Shown in pieces: positions 32,076 through 41,753 of a stretch of DNA of 64,000 nucleotides. The DNA is from an uncultured Eubacteriales bacterium. GTDB lineage: Bacteria; Bacillota; Clostridia; Oscillospirales; Acutalibacteraceae. Within the stretch, counting starts at the first letter, position 1. Every line of letters begins with the position of its first letter. The translations under genes were made by a program, and so were the position numbers. Where the stretch lies: NCBI GenBank assembly GCA_934675165.1, contig CAKUPP010000004.1:1-64000 (forward strand), given 5' to 3'. The notes below the pieces were generated by a model. That model was not told the origin of the DNA. It ran no database searches and saw only the letters and a program-made list of their open reading frames with translations.

Positions 32076-32825
32076 TTACATATAAAAAACAATGCTAACA
32101 TCTTCATTATCTAAATCCATTTGTGTATATTCAATAAAATCATATTCATCAAGAACTCGTTTATCAAACTCTGTAATATTACTATTTTCAAGTGTTACTA
32201 CAACCAAGTACATTTCATCAGTATTTTTTTCCTGATTTAGTACAATGTTTACTGATTTTATCCCATAACGTTCCATAATTCCCATTATTGTATCTACTTC
32301 TAAACCACTATAAAGTAACCGTTCAATAAGCATTCTTCCTATAAAGTATCTTATAAATGTTTTTTGTGATCTGATATCTGATAAGTCATTTACTACTCCC
32401 AAAATTTTTTGAGACACATTTGTATACCTTTCATACGCTTTATAAATTTCGTAAGGAACTTCGACGCCCGAATCTAACCAATCTTTTACGTCTGAAATAT
32501 TTACATCCGAAACAAAATCGCCATATTTAGTTGTACAAACAGCGTCAAATTGATCTAAAATGTTTAATAATCTAGATCTGGCTCTAAAAAATTCATTATA
32601 CTTTTGGCAACAAAATTTTAATACTACATATGAAATATTGATTTTTGTTGATTTTTTTAATCGTTTTGTGTTGTTTTGCGAGTTTTTAATCATTGATGTT
32701 TCAGTCTCTCTCAATGTTTTTTTGCCTGAATTAAAAATAGAGTACGTTGTTGTACAAAATACACTTGCAAAACAACACAGTATCGTTGTAATTTTCAAAA
32801 TTTTTAGCTTTACAAATTTTGTCAT
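32076..32825 (-). CDS. exported or membrane-anchored protein, unknown function
   Basis: A 249-residue protein with an N-terminal basic and hydrophobic signal (KLKILKITTILCCFASVFC), then a mostly helical soluble part with QKTFIRYFIGRMLIERLLY and an acidic C-terminus. No family recognised. AAAGGAGAG precedes the ATG and a promoter lies at 32862-32889. It is a single-gene unit. Confidence 0.65.
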   Translation of the reverse strand: MTKFVKLKILKITTILCCFASVFCTTTYSIFNSGKKTLRETETSMIKNSQNNTKRLKKSTKINISYVVLKFCCQKYNEFFRARSRLLNILDQFDAVCTTKYGDFVSDVNISDVKDWLDSGVEVPYEIYKAYERYTNVSQKILGVVNDLSDIRSQKTFIRYFIGRMLIERLLYSGLEVDTIMGIMERYGIKSVNIVLNQEKNTDEMYLVVVTLENSNITEFDKRVLDEYDFIEYTQMDLDNEDVSIVFYM

Positions 32826-32861
32826 AAATTTTTAACTCTCCTTTATTTAAATTATCATTTA

Positions 32862-32889
32862 ATTATATCACCATTTATTACAATATCAA
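32862..32889 (-). promoter_or_regulatory. promoter of the exported protein gene
   Basis: On the minus strand TTGATA (32884-32889) and TATAAT (32862-32867) with a 16-bp spacer. Confidence 0.65.
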
Positions 32890-32966
32890 TATTCCATTTA
32901 AGTAATAGATTAAAAAAATATGACATTAATTCGACATAATTCAACAAATTTCTTGAATCATTACAA

Positions 32967-33007
32967 AAAATAAAGTTACCAAAAGATGTAATAAAATCTT
33001 TGGTAAC
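32967..33007 (-). terminator. terminator after the small membrane protein gene
   Basis: On the minus strand GTTACCAAAGAT pairs with ATCTTTTGGTAAC around a short loop, followed by TTTATTTTTT. Confidence 0.75.
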
Positions 33008-33026
33008 TTACCCTATATTTTATTAA

Positions 33027-33437
33027 TTAGTTTCCAGCCAAACATTTAAAAAATGATACTAAACCACTAAGCAACATTGTAAAGAAAAATGTACCAAGCC
33101 CGATAAGGAAAATCATAGACATTGCCGTTATTTCAAGCACAATTGCTAATGCTGCAATAGAAGTTACTACCGTGCCTATTGTCCCAATTAATAAACAAGT
33201 TAAACTGCGTTTTAGACATATCACAAGTCGCATACATGTTCCGCATGAAGAAATGGGCAACATTATCATGAGTAATATTAAAGTTGCTCCTGCTATAGCA
33301 AAAGCTATCCAAATTGCTGTTACTATCAAGGGTGTACTTCCCGCTGCAAATAGCGATGCCACAATTATTCCAAAAATTATACCCAAAACAGTCCCTATAA
33401 TTCCGCAACCACATGCACATTTTTTATCTGTCTTCAT
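33027..33437 (-). CDS. four-helix membrane protein with Cys-rich start
   Basis: A 136-residue very hydrophobic protein. The N-terminus CACGCGIIG is followed by about four membrane helices (13-33, 37-60, 78-98, 104-128), with a SSCGTCMRLVICLKR loop. The start has GGGGGTGAT upstream. Short Cys/Gly proteins of this type occur in spore-forming Clostridia, but I cannot name a family. A perfect 14-bp palindrome (33459-33472) lies in its leader or promoter. Confidence 0.6.
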   Translation of the reverse strand: MKTDKKCACGCGIIGTVLGIIFGIIVASLFAAGSTPLIVTAIWIAFAIAGATLILLMIMLPISSCGTCMRLVICLKRSLTCLLIGTIGTVVTSIAALAIVLEITAMSMIFLIGLGTFFFTMLLSGLVSFFKCLAGN

Positions 33438-33458
33438 TTTTTATCACCCCCATTAATA

Positions 33459-33472
33459 TACTATGCATAGTA
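33459..33472. repeat. perfect palindrome upstream of the small membrane protein gene
   Basis: TACTATGCATAGTA is a perfect 14-bp palindrome 22 bp before the start codon, between this gene and divergent lspA; a possible operator. Confidence 0.4.
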
Positions 33473-33486
33473 CATGAAAAGAGTTA

Positions 33487-33515
33487 TTGATAAATTACAA
33501 ACAGTATAATATAAT
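33487..33515 (+). promoter_or_regulatory. promoter of lspA
   Basis: TTGATA (33487-33492) and TATAAT (33510-33515) with a 17-bp spacer. Confidence 0.7.
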
Positions 33516-33553
33516 GTTGATAAATTCCATTGCAAAGTAAAGGGTGACATTTT

Positions 33554-33994
33554 ATGATTTTATTTTTCTCTTTATTGTTTATAGTACCGGTAGTAGACCA
33601 ATTAATAAAATTTTTTATCATCTCAACTGTACCAGAAAAAAAATTGGTTAATACATTTTTACCATTTCTAAAAATTACTCATACTAAAAATTATGGAGCT
33701 GCTTTAGGGATTTTTTATAACAAAAGAGCGCTACTTATATTTGTAACACTCTCAATTTTAGTTTATTTGATTTACTTAATGGTTTCAAAAAAAATCAAAA
33801 ATAAATTTATTTTGGGATCAATTTCTTTAATAATAGGCGGAGGTATTGGAAACCTTATTGACAGAATTTTAAAAGGATATGTAACAGATTACATATTACT
33901 TTCATTTTTTCCACCAGTATGTAATTTTGCCGACTACTGCATAACATTTGGAGTAATTTTGCTTTTAGTTTGTGTGATAAAGCAAAGACACTAA
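33554..33994 (+). CDS. lspA: lipoprotein signal peptidase II
   Basis: A 146-residue protein with four membrane helices. Conserved blocks VVDQLIKFFI, TKNYGAALGIF, GGIGNLIDRI (first catalytic Asp) and CNFADYCITFG (second catalytic Asp) identify LspA, which removes signal peptides from lipoproteins. The window encodes several lipoprotein substrates. AAAGGGTGA lies before the ATG. Single gene. Confidence 0.95.
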   Translation: MILFFSLLFIVPVVDQLIKFFIISTVPEKKLVNTFLPFLKITHTKNYGAALGIFYNKRALLIFVTLSILVYLIYLMVSKKIKNKFILGSISLIIGGGIGNLIDRILKGYVTDYILLSFFPPVCNFADYCITFGVILLLVCVIKQRH

Positions 33995-34003
33995 GTGTAA
34001 TTT

Positions 34004-35206
34004 TTATTGATCTATTGCTTTTACCAAATTTGAAATTTCTGATCTAGTTTTATCTGTATCTAAGAATGAAGATGAATAAAGCATTATGCCTTTGTAACCC
34101 ATATTTTTAATAATAGCATATTCGGTGGCAAGAATATTATCCGAACCATTCCAAGTGTTAGAATCTAAATTAGTTCCAATCTTATAAACTGCAAGCCCTG
34201 CATAAAGTTTTACACGCGATCTATTAGGAACTCGAGCCCAGATGTTTGCTGCTTTTTCAAAAGGAAGTGCAGGACATCTTAAACTCCAATAAAGTTGTGG
34301 ACAAAGATAGTCTACATATCCCGAGTTACCCAACCAAGTTTCCGGATCAGCTCCTATCTCGTGACATTTATTAATGTTGCCTGCTGGAGAAATTCCAAAC
34401 TGAACGTTTGGTTTAATATTCTTTATGCTTGAGTACACTTCCGATACCATTAAATTTACTGCTTGAGATTTTGAAAGATAATTATTTTCATTTGAAGGAA
34501 TATTTTTTGATTCCGGATAAAAATAGTCATCAAAATGTATACCATCCACATCATACTTTGATACTATTTCCTTTACTCCATTTTTTATAAGTTCACGTAC
34601 TTCGGGATATGCTGGGTTATAGTAAAGCCCATCTGATGTTTTTACTAAACAATGACGTCCTTTTATTTTGTGGCAAGGATTATTTTCACTAAGTGGCGAC
34701 GGTGCATTTTTAGCTTGTATTCTTAAAGGATTAATCCAAGCGTGAATTTTTAATTTATTTTTGTGACACTGATTTACCATATATTCCAGCGGATCAAACC
34801 CTGGATCTTTTCCTTGCACTCCTGTTAATAAATGTGACCAAGGAAAAAACTCAGATCTGTAAAGTGCATCACTGTGAGATCTCACGTGAATTATCAATGT
34901 ATTAGCATGTGCTTTTTTTGCAGTTTGAATTATTTTATCAAATTTTTGTTTAAATTTAAGTTCTGTATTTTGAGATGAATTAATTTTTAATTCTAAATAT
35001 GAAATCCATACTCCAACCATTTTTTCGTCTACATCACTATTACCATTAAAACACGGTTCAAGCAATGAATCAGCCGGAGGATTAGCACAATAACACGGTT
35101 CTTTTTTATTGGCCCTTATAAATTGACATAAACAAATAATACTCGCTAAAAATAAACATGATATTCCTGCTTTTGCAAACATTTTTAATTTAAATTGTTC
35201 CATCAC
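34004..35206 (-). CDS. GHL10-family glycoside hydrolase-like protein
   Basis: A 400-residue exported protein with an N-terminal hydrophobic segment (about 10-30, AGISCLFLASIICLCQF) and a TIM-barrel GHL10 (PF02638, DUF187) domain from about residue 62: GVWISYLEL, TLIIHVRSHSDALY, KIHAWINPLRIQA, VDGIHFDDYFYP and FGISPAGNI. The family acts on wall or other polysaccharides, with incomplete biochemical knowledge; some members are spore-associated. It lies 14 bp before rpe in the same direction and overlaps no gene. Confidence 0.85.
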   Translation of the reverse strand: MMEQFKLKMFAKAGISCLFLASIICLCQFIRANKKEPCYCANPPADSLLEPCFNGNSDVDEKMVGVWISYLELKINSSQNTELKFKQKFDKIIQTAKKAHANTLIIHVRSHSDALYRSEFFPWSHLLTGVQGKDPGFDPLEYMVNQCHKNKLKIHAWINPLRIQAKNAPSPLSENNPCHKIKGRHCLVKTSDGLYYNPAYPEVRELIKNGVKEIVSKYDVDGIHFDDYFYPESKNIPSNENNYLSKSQAVNLMVSEVYSSIKNIKPNVQFGISPAGNINKCHEIGADPETWLGNSGYVDYLCPQLYWSLRCPALPFEKAANIWARVPNRSRVKLYAGLAVYKIGTNLDSNTWNGSDNILATEYAIIKNMGYKGIMLYSSSFLDTDKTRSEISNLVKAIDQ

Positions 35207-35220
35207 CGGTACTATCTCCT

Positions 35221-35850
35221 TTATTTTTTTAATTTTTGTATGGTTTCGGCTATATTCTCCGAATTAAATATACAAGTTCCTGACACACACACATCTACCG
35301 GATATTTTTTTACTATTTTTATAGTTTCAAGATTAATACCACCATCGACTTCTACCAAGATATTGGGATATTTTGATTTTATAAACAACGATTTTTCCAT
35401 TTGATCTGGCATAAATTTTTGCCCACCAAAACCTGGTTCAACAGTCATTATTAACACTAAATCTACAAACTCAAGATATGGTTCAAGAAGTTTTACAGAA
35501 GTGCTAGGCTTAATAGAAATACCAACCATCTTTCCTGATTTTTTTATAGTACTGATTGTATCAAGAACGTTACTTTCAGACTCAAAATGAAAAGTTATCA
35601 AATCAGCTCCAGCATCTAAAAAACGCTCAATATACATACGTGGCTTAGTTACCATGAGATGTACATCAAAAAAAATTGAAGAATACGTGCGTAAAGATTT
35701 AACAACGTCAGGACCAAAAGATATATTCGGAACAAAATTCCCATCCATAATATCCATATGCACCCAGTCTGCACCATATTTAGAAATTTTTTTGATTTCT
35801 TTACCCATTTGAGAAAAATTACACGCAAGCATAGAAGGAGATACTTTCAT
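35221..35850 (-). CDS. rpe: ribulose-phosphate 3-epimerase
   Basis: A 209-residue Rpe with KVSPSMLACNF, DWVHMDIMDGNFVPNI (metal and catalytic Asp), FDVHLMV, TVEPGFGGQKFM and EVDGGINLETI. It interconverts ribulose and xylulose 5-phosphate. ATG 35850 matches the usual Rpe N-terminus; a GTG at 35862 that overlaps the upstream stop is the alternative. It is the second of three minus-strand genes that run together (unknown exported protein, rpe, GHL10). Confidence 0.95.
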   Translation of the reverse strand: MKVSPSMLACNFSQMGKEIKKISKYGADWVHMDIMDGNFVPNISFGPDVVKSLRTYSSIFFDVHLMVTKPRMYIERFLDAGADLITFHFESESNVLDTISTIKKSGKMVGISIKPSTSVKLLEPYLEFVDLVLIMTVEPGFGGQKFMPDQMEKSLFIKSKYPNILVEVDGGINLETIKIVKKYPVDVCVSGTCIFNSENIAETIQKLKK

Positions 35851-35858
35851 AGTTTTGA

Positions 35859-36407
35859 TCACAAGAAAAATTTTTCTTGGATATTCACATCCTTTAAATA
35901 AAATTTGTATAGCTTAATATCTAAATTATCCAAACAATCTACAACAAAGTCGCTTAAATTATTTTCCTCACCATCTTCATCTTCACCCCAAAATTTATCA
36001 AGCCCTCCTACCCGACATATCGCAGATACTTTAGCCACAACAACCCAGCGCCGTTCCCTCATCATCACCCATTCACCTGTTTTAACTAAATTAAAAATCA
36101 AGTTTTCAATAAAGTTCTTTTCTAACATAAATATGTCTTTGTACAATAAAGTATTAAGCACACAATCGTCAATCACAATGCATTCTGGGGACTCATCCTT
36201 ATAAAACTCATTTCGAACAAAACGCACAGGATTAAATAAAAATACTATTGTATAAATTTTTTTATTTTCGTTGTAGTAGCGGTGCATATACATATGCGAT
36301 TTGCATTCGTAAAGTAAATTTGATTTTTCAGCTTTAAAATTTAAATTCAAACAAGTGGTCGTCAATACCAGCATACATGTAAAAAATTTCAATAATTTCT
36401 TTATCAT
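35859..36407 (-). CDS. exported protein, unknown function
   Basis: A 182-residue protein with a signal peptide (KKLLKFFTCMLVLTTTCLNL) and a soluble part rich in aromatic residues and, near the C-terminus, in Asp/Glu (GEDEDGEENN). No family recognised. Its stop touches the first possible start of rpe, so it is probably in the same transcript. GGAGAGAGACG lies upstream of the ATG. Confidence 0.6.
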   Translation of the reverse strand: MIKKLLKFFTCMLVLTTTCLNLNFKAEKSNLLYECKSHMYMHRYYNENKKIYTIVFLFNPVRFVRNEFYKDESPECIVIDDCVLNTLLYKDIFMLEKNFIENLIFNLVKTGEWVMMRERRWVVVAKVSAICRVGGLDKFWGEDEDGEENNLSDFVVDCLDNLDIKLYKFYLKDVNIQEKFFL

Positions 36408-36618
36408 TGTCGTCTCTCTCCATCATTTTTTATATCGTGAGTTATAGTATATCACGACCAAAAAAATTCAAACTATATATAAAATAAAGTAAGATGGTGA
36501 TTTTAATTATTCTTTTTTATAAATTTTGTATTTTTTAAGCAACTATATAAAATATATTTATAAACATTTTGCCAATAATTCACATTTTATTTAAATAAAA
36601 ATTTAGATTACAACATAT

Positions 36619-37464
36619 TTATAATTTATGTAATAAAGATTCAAAAAATTTTATATCTTTGAAAATATGTTCAAACTCATTTAAATTAAGTTGCTGAAAA
36701 CTATCTGACAGTGCCTTACTTGGATTGCAATGGACTTCAATCATAATGCCATCTGCGCCAACAGCAACGGCAGCTCTTGATATATTTTTTAGTATGTCTT
36801 TACGCCCCAGAGAATGACTTACATCAATAATTACAGGAATTTTTGTATCGTTTTTTAGTATTGCAGCACATGAAATATCAAGAGTATTTCGTGTAGCGGT
36901 TTCAAACGTCCTTATGCCACGCTCACACATAATAATATTATTATTCCCTTCACACGCAATGTATTCTGCCGCATATTTAAATTCCTCGATTGTAGAAGAC
37001 ATACCTCTTTTTAATAAAACTGATTTTTTAGATCTTCCTACTTCTTTTAACAATTCAAAATTTTGCATATTTCTAGAACCTATTTGCAAAATATCTATAT
37101 ACTCTGACATACTTTCTACTAGTCGAGTATCTGTCACTTCACTAACAGACATCATTCCATATTTTTGGGCTGTATTTTTAAGTAATTTTAAACCATTTTC
37201 TTTTAATCCTTGAAATTCATACGGCGATGTCCTTGGTTTATATAGTCCGCCTCTTAAAAATTTTACACCTAACTTTGACAATTCTTTTGCTGTTATATCC
37301 AATAGCTTTTCATTTTCTACTGAGCATGGACCGGCAATTACATGAAACTCTTTTTTTAAAAAATTAAATTGATCTTCTATAGAATTAAAATTATATTGTG
37401 AATTTTTCTCTATTTTCTTAATATTCACTGCACTTTCCTCCAAGCTCTTATCTTTTATTAGCAA
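36619..37464 (-). CDS. aroF: DAHP synthase (type I-beta)
   Basis: A 281-residue 3-deoxy-D-arabino-heptulosonate 7-phosphate synthase. VIAGPCSVEN, KFLRGGLYKPRTSPYEFQG, LQIGSRNMQNF, VLLKRGM and DVSHSLGRKD are the family blocks with PEP- and metal-binding residues. It has no ACT or chorismate mutase domain, so feedback control is not built in. TTG start with AGGA upstream. Last gene of the aro operon, carrying out the first step of the pathway. Confidence 0.95.
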   Translation of the reverse strand: MLIKDKSLEESAVNIKKIEKNSQYNFNSIEDQFNFLKKEFHVIAGPCSVENEKLLDITAKELSKLGVKFLRGGLYKPRTSPYEFQGLKENGLKLLKNTAQKYGMMSVSEVTDTRLVESMSEYIDILQIGSRNMQNFELLKEVGRSKKSVLLKRGMSSTIEEFKYAAEYIACEGNNNIIMCERGIRTFETATRNTLDISCAAILKNDTKIPVIIDVSHSLGRKDILKNISRAAVAVGADGIMIEVHCNPSKALSDSFQQLNLNEFEHIFKDIKFFESLLHKL

Positions 37465-37472
37465 TAAAATTC

Positions 37473-38558
37473 CTACTTATTTAAGTAAGGAACCATTAAA
37501 TCCAAAATCGCAATAGCAGCAGCAGATTCAACAATTACAGGAGCGCGAACAGCAATACATGGATCGTGGCGCCCTTGTACTGAAATTTGACAATTTACTT
37601 GAGATTTTAAATTTACCGTATTTTGAACTTTTTTGATCGAAGGAGTAGGTTTAAACGCAACCTTAAATATTATTGGCATTCCGGAACTAATTCCACCCAA
37701 AACTCCCCCGTGATTATTAGTAGATGTACAAATTCCCTTATCGCCAAATAAAAAGCAATCATTGTTTATACTTCCTTCAAGTTTCGTACCTGAAAATCCA
37801 CTCCCAAATTCTATTCCTTTAATTCCTGGAATTCCAAAAATAATAGAAGAAATTTTACTTTCTACGTTATCAAAAATAGGATCACCTATTCCTGCCGGAA
37901 CACCAATAACAGCACATTCGATAATGCCTCCAATACTGTCTCCTTTTGATTTAAGATCCGATATTTTATTTTTCATTTCTGTCCCTTTTTCATCTTCAAT
38001 TACAGGAAAAAAATCTTTTGACAATTTCTTAATAATACAATCATCTATACTGCAAGAATTAAATTTTACATCTTCAATATTTCCAACAGAATATATATGA
38101 GAAATTACATTTATTGAATTTTTAAGCAAAAATCCTCTACAAATCGTACCAGCAAAAACAAGTGCAGCAGTTAGGCGCCCTGAAGAATGTCCGCCACCTC
38201 TAAAGTCTTCAAATCCTTTATACTTTACGTAATTTGTATAATCAGCATGTCCCGGCCTTAAAAAAAATCTTTGAATATCATAATTTTGTGGTTCTATATC
38301 TTCATTTTTTATTATTGCGCATATAGGAGTACCAGTTGTGACACCATTTAAAACGCCAGATAAAATTTTGGGATCATCTTGTTCTTTGCGGCTTGTGATA
38401 TCCACTCCTGGTGGCAACCTTTTTTTCATCTGAAATTTTAGATATTCAAAATTTATTTTTTGCCCATATGGAAATCCATCTATAACAACTCCCACAGCAG
38501 GTCCATGACTCTCTCCAAAAATTGAAATTTTTATATTATTCCCCCACATCGAAGACAC
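37473..38558 (-). CDS. aroC: chorismate synthase
   Basis: A full-length AroC (about 361 residues) with WGNNIKISIFGESHGPAVG, FLRPGHADYTN, FRGGGHSSGR, GIEFGSGFSGTKL and VQGRHDPCIAVRAPVIVES. It makes chorismate from EPSP using reduced FMN. The GTG at 38558 has GGAGG 8 bases upstream and is preferred over the ATG at 38564, which is too close. It overlaps the end of aroA, so translation is coupled. Confidence 0.96.
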   Translation of the reverse strand: MSSMWGNNIKISIFGESHGPAVGVVIDGFPYGQKINFEYLKFQMKKRLPPGVDITSRKEQDDPKILSGVLNGVTTGTPICAIIKNEDIEPQNYDIQRFFLRPGHADYTNYVKYKGFEDFRGGGHSSGRLTAALVFAGTICRGFLLKNSINVISHIYSVGNIEDVKFNSCSIDDCIIKKLSKDFFPVIEDEKGTEMKNKISDLKSKGDSIGGIIECAVIGVPAGIGDPIFDNVESKISSIIFGIPGIKGIEFGSGFSGTKLEGSINNDCFLFGDKGICTSTNNHGGVLGGISSGMPIIFKVAFKPTPSIKKVQNTVNLKSQVNCQISVQGRHDPCIAVRAPVIVESAAAIAILDLMVPYLNK

Positions 38559-39807
38559 GAGCATTACCTCCCAACATATTATAATGTTTAAAAAATTCTG
38601 GATAAGATTTATTCACACTTTGAGCATACGTTATTAAGCTATTTTCTTTCAAATTCAAAGCCATAATAGCTAAGGCCATTACTATCCTATGGTCGTTGTA
38701 ACCCAAGTCACTCGTACTACAAATATTTTTTTTACCGAAAATAGTAAGTGAATCTTTTGATTTGGTAATATTTACATTTAATTTTTTTAATTGTTCATAC
38801 ATAATTTGTAATCTATCACATTCCTTAAATTTTAATCTTTTTGCATTAAATATTTTCGTTTGTCCATATGAATTTGCACCTAAAACAGCTAAAGCAGGGA
38901 CTAGATCTGGAATTTGACTTGCGTCTACATGAACGCCATGCAAAAAAGATTTTTTCACAATTAATTTATTATTGTCCCAATGCACACTCGCACCGAAATC
39001 TGATATTAATTTTTCTATCCTTTTATCACCCTGGCAAGAATTTTTATTTAAATTTTTTAATACAATCTCTCCGCTAATTGCTGCACCAACCATAAAAAAT
39101 GCCGCTTGTGACCAGTCACCTTCTATTTTTAAATTGGCACCCTGATATTTTTGACCACCTTTTATGTAAAATTTATTTTTTTCTTTAAAAATATTTACAC
39201 CAAATTGTTTCATCATTTCTATTGTCATATCAACATAACCTTCAGATTCTAATACACCAACAATGTTTACTTCACTGCTACCATCAATCAATGGTAATGC
39301 CATTAACAATCCCGAAACAAATTGAGAACTTATGTTTCCAGGAATAAAAAACACACCTGATTTAAGTTGACCAGATATATAAATTAGATTATTTGAATCA
39401 ATATTATATTTTACTCCAAATTTTTTCAATATTTCTAAATATAATTTGATTGGCCGTTTTAAGAGAGAATCTCCACGTTTAAAAATAGCAGATTTACCAA
39501 GTGCAGCAATTAAAGGAATTAAAAACCTCAATGTTGTTCCCGAGTCATTGCAGTCAATCATAGTTCCATCCAAAAAAGTACCTTTTTCTTTTGCAATAAG
39601 TGTGTCTCCGTCAATAAAAACATTTGCCCCTATCTTTTTTAAACCTCTAACAGTAGCTAAGACATCATCGGAAACAGACATGGAAAAAATATTGCACCGC
39701 TTTTCAGATAAAGCTGCACAAATTGCTGCTCTATGCGAAAAACTTTTTGAAGGCACCGCACTAATCTCACCGTAAAATTTTGAAGGAGTTATGTCTGCAA
39801 ATTTCAA
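38536..39807 (-). CDS. aroA: EPSP synthase (3-phosphoshikimate 1-carboxyvinyltransferase)
   Basis: A 423-residue AroA: PSKSFSHRAAICAAL (PEP/S3P Lys), DCNDSGTTLRFLIPL, KRPIKLYLEILKKFG, SQFVSGLLMALPL, EGDWSQAAFFMVG and KFKECDRL. TTG start with GGAG upstream, directly after aroB. It joins PEP to shikimate 3-phosphate. Confidence 0.96.
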   Translation of the reverse strand: MKFADITPSKFYGEISAVPSKSFSHRAAICAALSEKRCNIFSMSVSDDVLATVRGLKKIGANVFIDGDTLIAKEKGTFLDGTMIDCNDSGTTLRFLIPLIAALGKSAIFKRGDSLLKRPIKLYLEILKKFGVKYNIDSNNLIYISGQLKSGVFFIPGNISSQFVSGLLMALPLIDGSSEVNIVGVLESEGYVDMTIEMMKQFGVNIFKEKNKFYIKGGQKYQGANLKIEGDWSQAAFFMVGAAISGEIVLKNLNKNSCQGDKRIEKLISDFGASVHWDNNKLIVKKSFLHGVHVDASQIPDLVPALAVLGANSYGQTKIFNAKRLKFKECDRLQIMYEQLKKLNVNITKSKDSLTIFGKKNICSTSDLGYNDHRIVMALAIMALNLKENSLITYAQSVNKSYPEFFKHYNMLGGNARVFDVGE

Positions 39808-39808
39808 G

Positions 39809-40852
39809 TTATATATCTCCTTTCATAAATTTTTCAATGTGATCTTTTGGCAATTTATAAACAAAACATTCTCCGATATTTTTTATTCCAATTAAATTAA
39901 AAGTATTATTTACTACTTTTTTATCACTCATTGCTAAAGAAATTATTTTTTCAATCGATACATCACTTTTTATCGGTAAATTATATTTTTTACAAATTTC
40001 AGACAATTTAGTTGACACACCTTTATCGGTTTTTCCCAATTTTTCAAAAATTTTAGTTATCAAGTTCATGCCTATGGAAACTGCAAATCCATGTGATATT
40101 TTTTTGGTACTATCAGAAAGCTCAATTGCATGTCCAAAAGTATGGCCAAAATTTAAAAGCATACGCAAAGATTTATCAAATTTATCACTTTCCACAATAT
40201 GCTTTTTTATCAAAATAGTTTGATAAATAATTTCAGTTAAATTATTAAAAAAAATTTTTTTATCAATCATTTCAAAAAGGTCTTTACTTTTTACGGCAGC
40301 ACATTTTATAACTTCTGCCATTCCAGAATAAAATTCCATTTTAGGTAATGTATTTAAAGCAAACGGATCTATAAGAACAAATCTGGGATCATAAAAAGTT
40401 CCTACTAAATTTTTTCCATAAAAATTCACACCATTTTTTCCACCTATTGCTGCATCTACCATAGCAAGTAGTGACGTAGGTATAGATACAAAATTCATCC
40501 CACGGTTATATGTTGACGCAACAAAACCTGATATATCAGTTACTACACCTCCGCCAACTCCTAAAATTATATCAGATCGTGACATATTACACATCTTCAG
40601 AACATTATATATTTTTTCAACTGTTTTGAGAGATTTACTCTCTTCCCCACTTTTAATAACATAACACTTAACATCAAACTTTAATTTTTTTAGGCAATCG
40701 ATGATATCTGACGAATAAATATCAAATACATTCGAATCGCTTATTAATAAAACTTTACATTTTGAAAAAAATTTTGAAAAAAAATCACCACATTGTTTTA
40801 TAAATCCATTTTCCATAAAAATTTCAGATTCACCAACGCTTAAAGACAGCAC
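39809..40852 (-). CDS. aroB: 3-dehydroquinate synthase
   Basis: An AroB of about 347 residues: SGEESKSLKTVEKIY, ILGVGGGVVTDISGFVAST, SIPTSLLAMVDAAIGGKNGVN, GMAEVIKCA and LNFGHTFGHAIE (zinc-ligand His). It makes 3-dehydroquinate from DAHP. The GTG at 40852 has AGGTGA upstream; a frame extension to 40876 overlapping the prmC stop is possible. It lies between prmC and aroA. Confidence 0.95.
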   Translation of the reverse strand: MLSLSVGESEIFMENGFIKQCGDFFSKFFSKCKVLLISDSNVFDIYSSDIIDCLKKLKFDVKCYVIKSGEESKSLKTVEKIYNVLKMCNMSRSDIILGVGGGVVTDISGFVASTYNRGMNFVSIPTSLLAMVDAAIGGKNGVNFYGKNLVGTFYDPRFVLIDPFALNTLPKMEFYSGMAEVIKCAAVKSKDLFEMIDKKIFFNNLTEIIYQTILIKKHIVESDKFDKSLRMLLNFGHTFGHAIELSDSTKKISHGFAVSIGMNLITKIFEKLGKTDKGVSTKLSEICKKYNLPIKSDVSIEKIISLAMSDKKVVNNTFNLIGIKNIGECFVYKLPKDHIEKFMKGDI

Positions 40853-40875
40853 ATTAACATCACCTTTTTTAAACA

Positions 40876-41727
40876 CTAAATTTTAATTCCAGAAACCACA
40901 CGAATGATTCCATTTATATCGTTTAAAAATAAAATGTTTTTAAACCCATAAAATTCCATAATCTTTTTTACATCATTTTCTTGATTCATTCCTATTTCAA
41001 AAGCTAACATACCGCCGATTTTTATTTTACAAGTCCATAAATTACATATATTCCTATAAAAATCAAGTCCATCAATTCCTCCATATAATGCAGAACTTGG
41101 TTCTTTTTTTACCTCTAATTGAAGATTTTGCATATCGTCACGAGTTAAATACGGAGGATTTGAAACTATACAATCAAAATACTCGTCTTCAAATTCTTTA
41201 AAAACAGAAAATACATCTCCACAAATTGTTCTTACTTTACTACCATGTATAAGTAAATTTTTTTTTAAGTATTCAAAAGCTTCTTTATATAATTCAACAG
41301 CATAAATCACAGATTCATTCTTCAAATTTTTTTCAAGTGATATAGCAACGCAACCTGTACCGCTACATAAATCAATAATATGAGGACAATCATTTTTATT
41401 TTTCAAATAATCAATTCCGCAATTAACAAGAACTGTAGTATCTTCTCTTGGGATTAAAACTCCATCACCAACAAAAAAATACCTACCCATAAAATACGAC
41501 TTTCCCAACGCATACTGAATAGGTATTCCCTCTTTACGCAATTTACACACATTATTCACGCGCTCTACACAATTTGCTTCGACTATATCCTTTGATTTTA
41601 ATATCACATCGGAATAAGTCATTCCAAATAAATCTTCAAAAATAATACTAACTTCAGATTGATATTCATAAATTTCGTTTAGCTTGAGAAACTGGCTTGT
41701 GGCTTTATATAATTCCAACCATGTCAT
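40876..41727 (-). CDS. prmC: release factor glutamine methyltransferase
   Basis: A 283-residue PrmC/HemK: an N-terminal helical domain, LIPREDTTVLV, IIDLCSGTGCVAISL (SAM loop) and VSNPPYLTRDDM with the NPPY catalytic motif. It methylates the Gln of the GGQ motif in peptide release factors. The start at 41727 is placed after AGGTGG; a GTG at 41742 is the alternative. It sits between the two-component system and aroB. In Firmicutes it more often follows prfA, so this place is unusual. Confidence 0.92.
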   Translation of the reverse strand: MTWLELYKATSQFLKLNEIYEYQSEVSIIFEDLFGMTYSDVILKSKDIVEANCVERVNNVCKLRKEGIPIQYALGKSYFMGRYFFVGDGVLIPREDTTVLVNCGIDYLKNKNDCPHIIDLCSGTGCVAISLEKNLKNESVIYAVELYKEAFEYLKKNLLIHGSKVRTICGDVFSVFKEFEDEYFDCIVSNPPYLTRDDMQNLQLEVKKEPSSALYGGIDGLDFYRNICNLWTCKIKIGGMLAFEIGMNQENDVKKIMEFYGFKNILFLNDINGIIRVVSGIKI

Positions 41728-41753
41728 TTTGACTATTTCCACCTACTTAAAAA